From assembly GCA_027485835.1 (NCBI GenBank), contig JAIXQG010000001.1, forward strand, positions 319,902 through 383,901: DNA of 64,000 bases. The letters run 5' to 3'. Source of the DNA: Alphaproteobacteria bacterium. GTDB lineage: Bacteria > Pseudomonadota > Alphaproteobacteria > UBA2136 > UBA6156. Position numbers and translations under genes: made by a program. Position 1 is the stretch's first letter. Every line of letters starts with the position of its first letter. Below are positions 18,575 to 26,664 of this stretch, one piece after another. The notes under the pieces are model-generated. The model saw only the letters and a list, made by a program, of their open reading frames with translations, had not been told where the DNA came from and searched no databases.

Positions 18575-18629
18575 TGGTGGCGCTTCTGCGAATTCTATTA
18601 ATTTGGCGAACACAGGACACACGGATTAT
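18575..18629 (-). pseudogene. Damaged partial copy of the tRNA-Met 3' half
   Basis: Positions 18575-18588 repeat the tRNA-Met 3' end exactly (14 nt, including CCA), and 18607-18629 repeat 23 nt of its T-arm, variable and anticodon-stem region. An unrelated 18-nt AT-rich stretch replaces 5 nt between them. The copy is in the same orientation and 108 bp downstream of the intact tRNA. It may be a leftover attachment site of an excised or decayed element, or a decayed tandem tRNA duplicate. Confidence 0.85.
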
Positions 18630-18736
18630 TATTGCCCCCCTTGGGGTCGCCCTTCGGGTCCGTTGCAGTGGTTTAGTAGGAGCCACGAAATCTTAATCCT
18701 TTAAGGATTTTAGAGAATGGTGGTTTCAGGGAATTA

Positions 18737-18813
18737 TGGTGGCGCTTCTGTGACTCGAACACAGGACACACGGATTATGATTCCGTTGCTCTAACCAACT
18801 GAGCTAAAGCGCC
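18737..18813 (-). tRNA. tRNA-Met (CAT), elongator type
   Basis: On the minus strand a full cloverleaf begins GGCGCTTTAGCTCAG. The anticodon arm is ACGGA-ATCATAA-TCCGT with anticodon CAT, the T-arm has GTTCGAGTC, and CCA is encoded at 18737-18739. The body and the GGAATCATAATCC region resemble alphaproteobacterial elongator tRNA-Met; tRNA-Ile2 (lysidine-modified CAT) is the alternative. Confidence 0.93.
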
Positions 18814-18851
18814 ACTTGCCTTACGGCCTGCCAACTGGCAGCGGGCGGAAC

Positions 18852-19241
18852 TTAGGGTTTTACTCTCAGACTGTCAAGCAGGTTTTGATAGACTCCGTTA
18901 TAACGGATTATCTGCTCAACAGGCTTTTCCAGATGGATGGTCCCTGTTCCAAAATCCGTATAACACACAAAACCGCTCACAGACTTCCCTTGGGCGTTAA
19001 CAGCCGTGAACTCTCTAGGTATGCCGGTATGTCTGTAGAATGAGACTCTACATGCAAATGCTGAACGGTAACCAATCAGATTTATTTGCGAAAAACCTAT
19101 CTCGTGCAGCATGTTCTCTACCGTTTTATCGCCGCCATTGGTTACAACAGCCATCACAAAAAACCATGTAAGCCCTGCTACTACAAACAGTATGCTCAGG
19201 TTACGTTTGAACTTACGGATAGTTTTAGGAGAAAAATTCAT
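18852..19241 (-). CDS. Small membrane-anchored hypothetical protein
   Basis: This 129-residue protein has a basic N-terminus and one membrane anchor (about 16-34), then an extracytoplasmic domain with two Cys (ACRVSF and FVCYTD). It is AT-richer than its neighbours by eye and lies directly beside the tRNA-Met attachment-like site, so it may be a remnant or cargo of a lost element. No family recognised. Confidence 0.5.
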   Translation of the reverse strand: MNFSPKTIRKFKRNLSILFVVAGLTWFFVMAVVTNGGDKTVENMLHEIGFSQINLIGYRSAFACRVSFYRHTGIPREFTAVNAQGKSVSGFVCYTDFGTGTIHLEKPVEQIIRYNGVYQNLLDSLRVKP

Positions 19242-19297
19242 ACCAACTATGTGTACCTATGGGTGCTGGTTTTACAAGCCTTAGAGAGCTATTCCCC

Positions 19298-19326
19298 TTG
19301 CATATTGTGTCTTTAAAGGCTACATT
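19298..19326 (+). promoter_or_regulatory. Candidate promoter of the HTH-RuBisCO-like operon
   Basis: TTGCAT (19298-19303) and TACATT (19321-19326) have ideal 17-bp spacing, 49 bp upstream of the ATG at 19375. This is the best sigma70-like match in the intergenic region. Confidence 0.5.
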
Positions 19327-19357
19327 CCATCTACGCAACAATTCATTCCAAATAAGT

Positions 19358-19368
19358 AATACTGTATT
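19358..19368. promoter_or_regulatory. Palindrome just before the start codon, possible autoregulatory operator
   Basis: AATACTGTATT is a perfect 5+1+5 palindrome 6 bp upstream of the start codon, downstream of the candidate promoter and covering where a ribosome-binding site would sit; no clear SD is visible. XRE-family regulators often bind such short AT-rich dyads in their own leader. Binding here is inferred. Confidence 0.4.
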
Positions 19369-19374
19369 CAGACC

Positions 19375-21018
19375 ATGCAAACTGTGAGCACCCCTACCCT
19401 TGGCCAGACTTTGAAAATGCTGCTGCAGGAGCATGATATGTCTGCGGCTGAACTGGCGCGGCGGGCGGATCTTTCCGTAGCGTCGCTTTCACGGATTTTG
19501 AACGACCAGACGAATCCATCCTTCGACAGCGTGAGCCGTTTGGCCAAGGCGCTGGGTATTGGCATGGACGCCTTTACGCCGGAAGCCAGCGCCAATACGG
19601 CCGCGCGGGGAGAGGTACGGCCGAGCGCCTTCCCGATGGAAGCCGTTTATATATTAGAGAACACCGACCACACGGTAGAGAGCGCCCACCAGTTGCTGAC
19701 CCAAGCGGCGCAAGGCAGCTGGGTGAACAGCTGGACCCACCGCATGGTGAGCGACAGTATTGTGCAGCCGGAAGTTTCGAAAGTGGAACAGGTTGGAACC
19801 CGTCGTTTGCAAGTGTCGTTAGAGTTTCCGCATGAGTTACTGGAGCGCGGCAGCTTGGTGAGCTTGCTGAGTGTGGCCGGTAGCGCCCTGACCGGCACAG
19901 GTGCACGCTTGTTTGACCTGCGTGTGCCGGAGCCCCTGCTGCGCACCTTTAATGGGCCCGCCTTTGGTGGACGCGGTTTGCGCGATACCTTTAACAAGCA
20001 TGGCCGCCCCCTTCTCGCTTGTACCATCCGCCCCATGTACGGCCTGAGCCCGAAAATGTATGGCCGTGCGGCGTATGAAGCGCTGATTGGCGGCGTAGAC
20101 ATTACTGCCGACCCGACGCTGATGCATAGCATTCCCTCCAACCCTTGGCGCGAGCGCTTCCGGTTTGTGGCCGAGGCGGCTGCGGCGGCCACCCGCGAGA
20201 CCAATGAGTTTAAGAGCCATGCGGTGAACATTACCGCTGGAACCGTGGAAGACATGCAGGAGCGCGCCCTATGGGCCCGCGACCTTGAGCTGGCGATGGT
20301 GATGGTGGACAGTGCGGCGATTGGTTGGAGTGCGTTGCAGAGCATTACCGCCTTCTGTGCCAAAAACGAGCTGCTGATTTGCGCGATGGGTGGACGTGCG
20401 TTGAATGGCGACATGCTGAGCGAACAGCTCCAAGCCAAGTTACTGCGCTTTGCGGGGGCGGATGTGGTGAGCACGGGTTCTCCCTTGCGTGGGAATATTA
20501 GCAACCGCCGTTACGTGACTGGCGTACTGAACGCCCTGCGCGACGAGCACCTGCCCCAAGCCCCCGACATGGGCCACTATGTAGAGCAACCGCTGGCCGG
20601 CCTGACCGGCGCCCTACCCGCTGTGGGTGGCGGCCATAACCCATGGCACTTTGCGCGCCTGATTGATGCGATTGGGCATGATGCGGTGATTCAATGCGGT
20701 GGGGCGATTATGGGCCACCCGCAGGGTAGCCAAGCTGGGGCATCGGCCTGTCGGACGGCGTTGGAGAGCCTGATTCAGGCCCAGAACGAAGGCCAGAACC
20801 TGAATGTGGAAGGCCGTCATGTATTGCAAAAAGCCGCGCGTTACAGCCCTGAGCTGAAGACCGCGCTGGATACGTTCCAAGAGGGAAGCTTCCTGTTCGG
20901 CGTCGTGCAAAGCGCACCCCGGCCGACCGAGGGTTCGGTAATACCGCACGGCACCAACCCCTCGCCGACCATTACACCTTTCCGGCGGCCGGATGTTGAG
21001 CCGAGTTTAGAAGACTAA
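19375..21018 (+). CDS. XRE helix-turn-helix fused to catalytically dead RuBisCO large-subunit-like protein
   Basis: This 547-residue protein starts with an XRE/HTH_3 domain (about 9-67: MSAAELARRADLSVASLSRIL is the helix-turn-helix core). Residues about 88-505 align along the whole RuBisCO large subunit: GSWVNSWT (N-domain), RVPEPLLRTFNGPAFG, GRPLLACTIRPMYGLSPKMYGRA, HAVNITAGT, ALPAVGGGHNPWHF and IQCGGAIMGHPQG. By eye, catalytic residues are replaced (spinach numbering): E60 to Gln110, T65 to Ser115, N123 to Ser163, K175 to Arg219, K177 to Met221, carbamate K201 to Ala245, D203 to Pro247, E204 to Thr248, H327 to Ser366, S379 to Gly418. H294, H298 and K334 are also absent. The phosphate-binding glycines (G381, G403, G404 equivalents) and W66 remain. 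It cannot be a carboxylase; a ligand-sensing transcription factor is the natural inference. It is followed by a small-subunit gene. Family assignment is strong. Confidence 0.93.
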   Translation: MQTVSTPTLGQTLKMLLQEHDMSAAELARRADLSVASLSRILNDQTNPSFDSVSRLAKALGIGMDAFTPEASANTAARGEVRPSAFPMEAVYILENTDHTVESAHQLLTQAAQGSWVNSWTHRMVSDSIVQPEVSKVEQVGTRRLQVSLEFPHELLERGSLVSLLSVAGSALTGTGARLFDLRVPEPLLRTFNGPAFGGRGLRDTFNKHGRPLLACTIRPMYGLSPKMYGRAAYEALIGGVDITADPTLMHSIPSNPWRERFRFVAEAAAAATRETNEFKSHAVNITAGTVEDMQERALWARDLELAMVMVDSAAIGWSALQSITAFCAKNELLICAMGGRALNGDMLSEQLQAKLLRFAGADVVSTGSPLRGNISNRRYVTGVLNALRDEHLPQAPDMGHYVEQPLAGLTGALPAVGGGHNPWHFARLIDAIGHDAVIQCGGAIMGHPQGSQAGASACRTALESLIQAQNEGQNLNVEGRHVLQKAARYSPELKTALDTFQEGSFLFGVVQSAPRPTEGSVIPHGTNPSPTITPFRRPDVEPSLED

Positions 21019-21041
21019 AAGACGAGTACGAGGATAGATTT

Positions 21042-21380
21042 ATGCGCTTTGAAACCTTCAGCTTTTTGCCGCCGATGGGCCCGACACAGATTGAGGCTCA
21101 GGTAACCTATGCCCTCAATCAGGGCTGGGTGCCGATGATCGAGTACACCGAAAACCCCAACAGTGCCGACTTTTACTGGCGCCAGTGGCCGATTGCCGCC
21201 ACCCGCGTGAACGCCACCACCGGCAAGCCGGAAGGTGCGAGTGCGGCCCAGATTTCCAGCCAGATGGACAGTTGTGCGCGGCGTAACCCTTATGCGTTTA
21301 TTCGGTTTAGCGCCTACAACCCCAACACCCGCCAGACCGCGATGAGCTTTGTGGCTAAGACGCCGCAAGAGGGGCAGTAG
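21042..21380 (+). CDS. RuBisCO small-subunit (CbbS) homologue
   Basis: This 112-residue protein is recognisable along most of its length: MRFETFSFLPPM (N-terminal), QIEAQVTYALNQGWVPMIEY (about 16-35), YWRQWP (45-50), NPYAFIRFSAYNP (82-94) and RQTAMSFV. These match small-subunit motifs such as ETFSYLPP, GW.P..E, YW..W.LP, YP.A.IR..GFD and SFI. About 10 extra residues lie in the loop after YWRQWP. The start ATG at 21042 follows GAGGAT and is 23 bp after the HTH-large-subunit gene, so the two are cotranslated. In Form I RuBisCO this subunit caps the L8 core; here it probably assembles with the HTH-fused chain. No genuine cbbL is in the window. Confidence 0.92.
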   Translation: MRFETFSFLPPMGPTQIEAQVTYALNQGWVPMIEYTENPNSADFYWRQWPIAATRVNATTGKPEGASAAQISSQMDSCARRNPYAFIRFSAYNPNTRQTAMSFVAKTPQEGQ

Positions 21381-21383
21381 GAA

Positions 21384-22106
21384 ATGACACTCGCTGAAAT
21401 TGGTCTTTTCAGCGCAGCGTTTTTATTTACCGCGATGTTTTCCGCCATGGCCGGTGCGGGTGGCGGTGTATTGATGACGGCCGTGTTGAGCGGGTTTATA
21501 CCACCTGCCGCGCTTGTACCTGTTCAGAATGCGATTCTTTTCTTCAACAGTGCTGTACGTAGCGGGCTTTATCGTAAGGATATCAATTGGAATATCGCTT
21601 GGCCTTTTGTGATAGGGCTTGCCGTGGGCTCGTTTATTGGGGCCACCGTTTACGTGAATTTGCCAGAAGATGTGATTGGCCTGCTGATGGGCATTGCCAT
21701 GCTGGTATTTACGTGGGGGCCGATTAAAAGCCATTGGATTACCAAGTCCATCCCGTTACGGTTAGGGCTTGGGACGGTTCATGGCTTTTTAAGCAGCCTC
21801 ACCGGGGTTGGTGGTTTGTTACAGGCCACATTTACTAAACTCGGCCTTAAAAAGAATGAGAGGATTGGCACCTTTGCCGTTGTGATTACCTTCAACAACG
21901 TGTGGCGCGGGCTTGCCTTTGCCGTTTTAGGTGTAAGCCTTGTGCCTTATTGGAAGCTGATAGCGCTCGCTATTCCGCTGGCCTTTTTAGGTGGTTGGTT
22001 TGGTAAGAAAGTGGGAGACCAGATACCCGAGCGGATTTTTGATATTCTGTTTAAGGTGATTGTTACGGTTTTTGCTCTCCGGATGCTCTATCAGGCTGTT
22101 TTCTAA
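21384..22106 (+). CDS. TauE/SafE family permease
   Basis: This 240-residue membrane protein has about 8 helices in two halves, each with the family's Gly-rich motif (AMAGAGGGVLMTAVL near 22-36 and SSLTGVGGLLQATFTKLG near 137-154). TauE/SafE proteins are thought to move sulfite, sulfoacetate or other small organic anions across the inner membrane. It begins 3 bp after the small-subunit stop, so it is in the HTH-RuBisCO-like operon and a candidate target or partner. Substrate unknown. Confidence 0.85.
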   Translation: MTLAEIGLFSAAFLFTAMFSAMAGAGGGVLMTAVLSGFIPPAALVPVQNAILFFNSAVRSGLYRKDINWNIAWPFVIGLAVGSFIGATVYVNLPEDVIGLLMGIAMLVFTWGPIKSHWITKSIPLRLGLGTVHGFLSSLTGVGGLLQATFTKLGLKKNERIGTFAVVITFNNVWRGLAFAVLGVSLVPYWKLIALAIPLAFLGGWFGKKVGDQIPERIFDILFKVIVTVFALRMLYQAVF

Positions 22107-22144
22107 TATCGGGAACCACCGCTGCGCTTAGGCGTTGGGTTGGT

Positions 22145-22609
22145 ATGTGGAATGTTATGAGTTTCGGGCGGTTTTTGGTGGCGCACAGCTTGGCGAGCCT
22201 TGCGGCGCTGCTGATTTTTATGATCCCGCTGTTTGCCCCGTATGTGCCAGTGGCTGCCTATATGCGTTGGCAGCCCTTGCTACCGCAGATGTTGCCGATG
22301 TTTGTGGGGCTGGGGATTGCGATATGGGTGATGACGATACCTGTAGCCGTGGGCATTAATTACCTGCTGCGCGGCACCCGTTTAGTCACCCAGCAAGACT
22401 ATGCGATTGTGGGGTTTACGGTGGGTTTGGTGCTTTCCATCCCCTTTGTGAACGTGATGGGCATGAATGTAGTGGATACGACTGCGACGCCCGTTGTGAC
22501 CCCAAGCTGGCTGCTGATAAACCAAATGCTCTACGTGTTGGCGTGGGCGGTGAGTGGTTTGGTATTCGGGCTCAGTTATTATTATTTTCATTCTGAGCGG
22601 ATACGGTAA
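22145..22609 (+). CDS. Four-helix membrane protein, unknown
   Basis: The likely product is 154 residues (or 150 from the internal ATG, MSFGRF) with four predicted membrane helices and short loops. No family signature recognised. It follows the TauE/SafE gene by 38 bp and ends at a terminator, making it the last gene of the HTH-RuBisCO-like operon. The start choice is uncertain because the SD is weak. Confidence 0.6.
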   Translation: MWNVMSFGRFLVAHSLASLAALLIFMIPLFAPYVPVAAYMRWQPLLPQMLPMFVGLGIAIWVMTIPVAVGINYLLRGTRLVTQQDYAIVGFTVGLVLSIPFVNVMGMNVVDTTATPVVTPSWLLINQMLYVLAWAVSGLVFGLSYYYFHSERIR

Positions 22610-22637
22610 AAAAGCCCGGGAGACCGGGCTTTTTTGT
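22607..22637. terminator. Bidirectional rho-independent terminator
   Basis: AAAAAAGCCCGG-GAGA-CCGGGCTTTTTT is a perfect 12-bp stem between the membrane-protein gene and convergent glmM. Confidence 0.93.
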
Positions 22638-22650
22638 TTGTTTACTTAAG

Positions 22651-24030
22651 TTAGACGGCGGCGCGGACGGTGTCGGAGATGGCGCCGAGGTGCTTGAGCA
22701 TGGCGGCTTCGGATTCGGCTTCCACCATCACGCGGATGAGAGGCTCGGTACCCGATTTGCGCACCAGCACGCGGCCTGCGGCACCCATGGCGTGCTCGGC
22801 AGTTTTAATGCTTCCTTGCACGGCTTCCGACTCCAGTACCTTGGCGGCGTCGGTGCCGGAGGGCAGACGGATGTTTTCCATTTTTTGCGGCCAGGGGGTG
22901 TAGAGTTTGCGGAGGTCGCTCACTTTGGCGTCGCGCTCCTTCAGGAAGGCGAGCATTTGCAGGGCGGCGAGGATGCCGTCTCCGGTGGTGGCGTAGTCGC
23001 GGAAAATCAGGTGGCCGGATTGCTCGCCGCCCAGGTTATAGCCCCCTTCCCGCATGGCTTTTTCCACGTAGTGGTCTCCCACCGGTGTGCGGATGAGTTT
23101 GAGACCCATGTCTTCGATAAAGCGTTGCATGCCCATGTTGGTCATGACCGTGGCCACCACGCCGCCGCCTTGCAGTTTGCCTTGGGATTTGAGGAATTGG
23201 GCCATGGAGGCGATGATGAGATCGCCGTCGAGCACTTCACCTTTTTCATCGACCATAATCAGGCGGTCGGCGTCGCCATCCAGCGCGATGCCGAGGTGGG
23301 CGCCGTGTTGAACCACGGCCTTGGCCAAGGTTTGCGGGTGGGTGGCGCCGCACTCGGCATTAATGTTGAAACCGTCGGGGTCGGTGCCGACGCGCACCAC
23401 TTGCGCGCCGAGCTCCCAGAAAATGCGTGGGGCGATTTTGTAGGCGGCGCCGTTGGCGCAGTCGATCACGACCTTGAGGTTATCGAAGCGCATGCCGGCG
23501 GGCAGGCTGGTTTTAACGAACTCGATATAGCGGCCGACGGCGTCTTCCACCCGCACGGCTTTACCGATGTGGTCGGGCGAGACGCGCGGAATACGGTCCG
23601 GGTTGTCGATCAGTTCTTCAATATCTTCCACATAGCCGCCGTTCAGCTTGATGCCGTCCGGCGTGAACATCTTGATGCCGTTGTCTTGGTATGGGTTGTG
23701 ACTGGCGGTGATCATCACGCCGAGGTCGGCCCGCAAGCTGCGGGTGAGCATGGCGACGGCGGGGGTGGGCAGTGGCCCGAGCAGCAGGCAGGTGTAGCCA
23801 ACGCTGGTGAAACCGGCTTGGAGGGCGGATTCGATCATGTAGCCGGACAAGCGCGTGTCTTTGCCGATAACAACCGTCGGTTTACCAGCGTGGGCGGGAC
23901 GGCTGCTGTTTTTGCGGCTGACGACCAGACCGGCGGCCTGTGCAATTTGCACCAGCATGGCGGGGCGCAAAATGGGGCCGTTGGCTTCGCCGCGGATACC
24001 GTCTGTGCCAAAATACTTGGTGGAAGCCAT
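22651..24030 (-). CDS. glmM: Phosphoglucosamine mutase
   Basis: This 459-residue enzyme starts at the ATG at 24030 (MASTKYFGTDGIRG), with GGGAG upstream. It has the phosphoserine loop TASHNP (Ser110), the metal-binding DGDADR and the sugar-binding GGEQSGH, and ends with the phosphate-binding RKSGTEPLIRVM. It converts glucosamine-6-phosphate to glucosamine-1-phosphate for UDP-GlcNAc, peptidoglycan and LPS synthesis. Length is slightly above the usual 445-450. In many alphaproteobacteria it lies near ftsH and tilS, as here. Confidence 0.96.
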   Translation of the reverse strand: MASTKYFGTDGIRGEANGPILRPAMLVQIAQAAGLVVSRKNSSRPAHAGKPTVVIGKDTRLSGYMIESALQAGFTSVGYTCLLLGPLPTPAVAMLTRSLRADLGVMITASHNPYQDNGIKMFTPDGIKLNGGYVEDIEELIDNPDRIPRVSPDHIGKAVRVEDAVGRYIEFVKTSLPAGMRFDNLKVVIDCANGAAYKIAPRIFWELGAQVVRVGTDPDGFNINAECGATHPQTLAKAVVQHGAHLGIALDGDADRLIMVDEKGEVLDGDLIIASMAQFLKSQGKLQGGGVVATVMTNMGMQRFIEDMGLKLIRTPVGDHYVEKAMREGGYNLGGEQSGHLIFRDYATTGDGILAALQMLAFLKERDAKVSDLRKLYTPWPQKMENIRLPSGTDAAKVLESEAVQGSIKTAEHAMGAAGRVLVRKSGTEPLIRVMVEAESEAAMLKHLGAISDTVRAAV

Positions 24031-24136
24031 AATTCTCAATCTCCCTTAAGGCTGCTGTAAGGAAACCTTTGTACCCTAAATGGCCACAAGCCGCAAACCC
24101 GCTGTGGGGTTTGTGTGCAGGGATGTTGCGCATACG

Positions 24137-24161
24137 AAAACAGCGCCCGGTTGGGGCGCTG
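24137..24161 (-). terminator. Rho-independent terminator
   Basis: CAGCGCCC/GGGCGCTG with a 5-nt loop is followed by TTTT on the minus strand, directly after the stop codon of the DUF4258-like gene. Confidence 0.8.
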
Positions 24162-24162
24162 C

Positions 24163-24441
24163 TTATGCATCGTAGATTGTTACACAAATGTACGGGTCGA
24201 TATTCATATTTACAACCACGTAAACCGGACGACGTCCTCTCATATTTATGAGGACTTTGTCTGCGTTGTGCTCTCTGCCCACCACTACAAATTGGCGAGC
24301 GTCGAGTTTTTCGAGAATTTCTTCGACTTGGTCATCGGTTAAACGACTTCGAGAAATGGCACGCATGCGGGCGTGGGTAGTTAGAACGAAAGAATCTGAG
24401 TGAGAAATGGGCTCATCGCCCTGTTCAACTAAATTTTCCAT
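24163..24441 (-). CDS. DUF4258-like small protein
   Basis: This 92-residue soluble protein has a pattern seen in DUF4258 proteins: a His-Ala-Arg-rich first helix (TTHARMRAISR), a short helix (DDQVEEILEKL) and then three beta strands (QFVVVGREHN, KVLINMRG, VYVVVN) ending in ICVTIYDA. Some DUF4258 members resemble RelE/HicA-like folds and occur near toxin-antitoxin genes, but no partner gene is adjacent here. It is flanked by terminators and seems to form its own transcript. Confidence 0.6.
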   Translation of the reverse strand: MENLVEQGDEPISHSDSFVLTTHARMRAISRSRLTDDQVEEILEKLDARQFVVVGREHNADKVLINMRGRRPVYVVVNMNIDPYICVTIYDA

Positions 24442-24505
24442 CTGAAAACTCCGTTTTGAGGGCTCGTTAGTTTAGGATGCCATATGTATCCACTATCACG
24501 CAAGA

Positions 24506-24540
24506 AAAAGGGGCCGATGATTCGGCCCCTTCCCTTTTTT
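24506..24540. terminator. Terminator after ftsH
   Basis: AAGGGGCCG and CGGCCCCTT pair across a 6-nt loop, with T-runs in both directions. It is placed just downstream of the ftsH stop on the minus strand. Confidence 0.85.
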
Positions 24541-24545
24541 CAGCC

Positions 24546-26516
24546 TTATTTCTTTGGCTTCTTGACGGCGGCTTTGGCGACGTCTTTCAGTTTGCCACCG
24601 AGGTTCGGCTTGGTTTGGATCTGGCCGCCGTCGATGGCGTCTTCCACCACTTCATCCGTCGGCTTAGGCTTTTTGGCGGTGGGGTCCTTGCGCACAATCA
24701 CCTTTTTACCGGCCAGCAGGTCATCCACTTGGCTGGCGTCCAGCGTTTCGTGCTCCAGCAGGGCTTGGGCCAGCAGCTCCATTTCCTTTTTGTGGGCGTT
24801 CAGCAGCTTTTTGCAGCGCTCGAAGTTGCGGTCGATGATCTCGCGCACGGCGGCATCGACTTTACCGGCCATAGCTTCGGAAATATGGCTTTTGCTGGTG
24901 ATGTCGCGGCCCAAGAAGACCTGGCTGTCTTTTTCCCCATAGTTAATCGGTCCGAGGTCGCTCATCCCCCATTGCATCACCATGCGGCGGGCAAGGTCGG
25001 TAGCGCGTTCAATATCGTTACTGGCGCCCGAGGTTTGCTGGCCGTTGAGGAAGATTTCTTCCGCCAGACGACCACCGTAGAGCATGGCGATTTGGTTCTC
25101 GAGGTACTTTTTGTCGTACGTGAACTTGTCTTCGCCGGGGAGGCTCATGGTCACGCCCAATGCGCGGCCGCGCGGGATGATGGTGACCTTGTGGAGGGGA
25201 TCCTTCGGGCCGTCGAGGTAGATCATCGCCAGTGCGTGACCAGCCTCGTGGTAGGCCGTGGTTTTCTTCTGCTCCAGCGTCATTACCGTACTGCGGCGCT
25301 CGGCACCCATCATCACTTTGTCGCGTGAGCTTTCGAAGTCGTGCATATCCACCATGCGCTTGTTACGACGGGCAGCCATAAGGGCGGCTTCATTCACCAA
25401 GTTTTCAAGGTCGGCCCCGCTAAAGCCGGGCGTGCCTTTGGCTATCACTTCCACGTCGACATCGGTCGCAAGCGGAACTTTTTGCATGTGGACGTTAAGA
25501 ATTTGCTCACGGCCGCGGATATCCGGCAGCGGCACTACGACCTGACGGTCGAAACGGCCGGGGCGCAGCAGTGCGGGGTCCAGCACGTCGGGCCGGTTGG
25601 TGGCGGCGATGATGATGACACCTTCCGAGGCGTCGAAACCGTCCATCTCTACCAGCATGGCGTTGAGGGTTTGCTCGCGTTCGTCATTTCCGCCGCCGAC
25701 GCCTGCGCCACGGTGGCGGCCAACAGCGTCGATTTCGTCGATGAAGATAATGCAGGGGGCGTTCTTTTTACCGGTTTCGAAGAGGTCGCGGACACGGGCA
25801 GCACCGACACCGACGAACATTTCGACGAAGTCGGACCCCGAAATGCTGAAGAACGGCACGCCGGCTTCGCCCGCCACAGCCTTGGCCAGCAGGGTTTTAC
25901 CGGTACCCGGGCTACCTACAAGCAGTACGCCTTTGGGGATACGGCCGCCGAGCTTTTGGAATTTGTTGGGGTCGCGGAGGAATTCCACGACTTCTTGCAG
26001 CTCTTGCTTGGCTTCATCGACACCGGCGACGTCGTCGAAGCCGACTTTGACCTTGCTTTCAGACTGCACCTGAATGCGGGCCTTACCGAAGCCGAACGGG
26101 CCACCGCCGCCTGCACCGCCCTTACCGCCGCCCTGCATTTGGCGCATGACGTAGATCCAGATACCGATGATCAGCAGCCATGGCGCCCAGCTGATGAGGA
26201 TTTGCATCAGCGCGCTCATTTCCTCCGGCTGGGTGACCTTAATGTTCACGTTCTTTTCGCGGAGGGTTTTGATCAGGTCCGGGTCGCGCGGGGACAAGGT
26301 TTGCACCTTGGCACCATCTGGCGCAATACCGGTAAGAGACTGATCTTCTATAACAACCTGCTGAAATTGGTTGCGTTCTACGCGGGAGAGGAAGTCGGAA
26401 TACGTGATTTCCTGCGCGTTATTGGGTTTGCTGCCTGAAAGGGAACTGACCAAAACCAGAACCACGACGAAAATACCGGCCCAGATGAGGCCTTGCTTGA
26501 TCATTTTATTATCCAT
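24546..26516 (-). CDS. ftsH: ATP-dependent zinc metalloprotease FtsH
   Basis: This protein of about 656 residues starts from the ATG at 26516 (MDNKMIKQ). It has two membrane helices (about 10-28 and 108-126) flanking a periplasmic domain. The AAA+ module has Walker A GSPGTGKT (about 201-208) and Walker B IIFIDEID, and the zinc-protease motif HEAGH is present. FtsH extracts and degrades membrane proteins and regulators such as LpxC and sigma32. A Lys/Pro-rich tail replaces the usual acidic end. A further upstream TTG is possible but less likely. Its position next to tilS and glmM is the usual alphaproteobacterial setting. Confidence 0.96.
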   Translation of the reverse strand: MDNKMIKQGLIWAGIFVVVLVLVSSLSGSKPNNAQEITYSDFLSRVERNQFQQVVIEDQSLTGIAPDGAKVQTLSPRDPDLIKTLREKNVNIKVTQPEEMSALMQILISWAPWLLIIGIWIYVMRQMQGGGKGGAGGGGPFGFGKARIQVQSESKVKVGFDDVAGVDEAKQELQEVVEFLRDPNKFQKLGGRIPKGVLLVGSPGTGKTLLAKAVAGEAGVPFFSISGSDFVEMFVGVGAARVRDLFETGKKNAPCIIFIDEIDAVGRHRGAGVGGGNDEREQTLNAMLVEMDGFDASEGVIIIAATNRPDVLDPALLRPGRFDRQVVVPLPDIRGREQILNVHMQKVPLATDVDVEVIAKGTPGFSGADLENLVNEAALMAARRNKRMVDMHDFESSRDKVMMGAERRSTVMTLEQKKTTAYHEAGHALAMIYLDGPKDPLHKVTIIPRGRALGVTMSLPGEDKFTYDKKYLENQIAMLYGGRLAEEIFLNGQQTSGASNDIERATDLARRMVMQWGMSDLGPINYGEKDSQVFLGRDITSKSHISEAMAGKVDAAVREIIDRNFERCKKLLNAHKKEMELLAQALLEHETLDASQVDDLLAGKKVIVRKDPTAKKPKPTDEVVEDAIDGGQIQTKPNLGGKLKDVAKAAVKKPKK

Positions 26517-26570
26517 GGCCGCGAGTCTAGGCCATTTAACGCTTTCTTTAAATAGAAAACGGAACAAGGC

Positions 26571-26599
26571 TTGCGGATTTTGGTTTGTATACTTAGACT
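26571..26599 (+). promoter_or_regulatory. Candidate promoter for the small secreted-protein gene
   Basis: TTGCGG (26571-26576) and TAGACT (26594-26599) are separated by 17 bp, 65 bp upstream of the ATG at 26665 and divergent from ftsH. Confidence 0.4.
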
Positions 26600-26664
26600 A
26601 CGCTTAAGCCTCATGAGGGGCCCTTACGGGCCTTTGGCCCTTTTCTTACGCGCAGGAGGATACC

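Noticed and set aside
22690-24060. Long plus-strand frame opposite glmM
   Set aside because: Gly/His/Val-rich composition is typical of antisense frames in GC-rich genes; glmM motifs are intact on the other strand.
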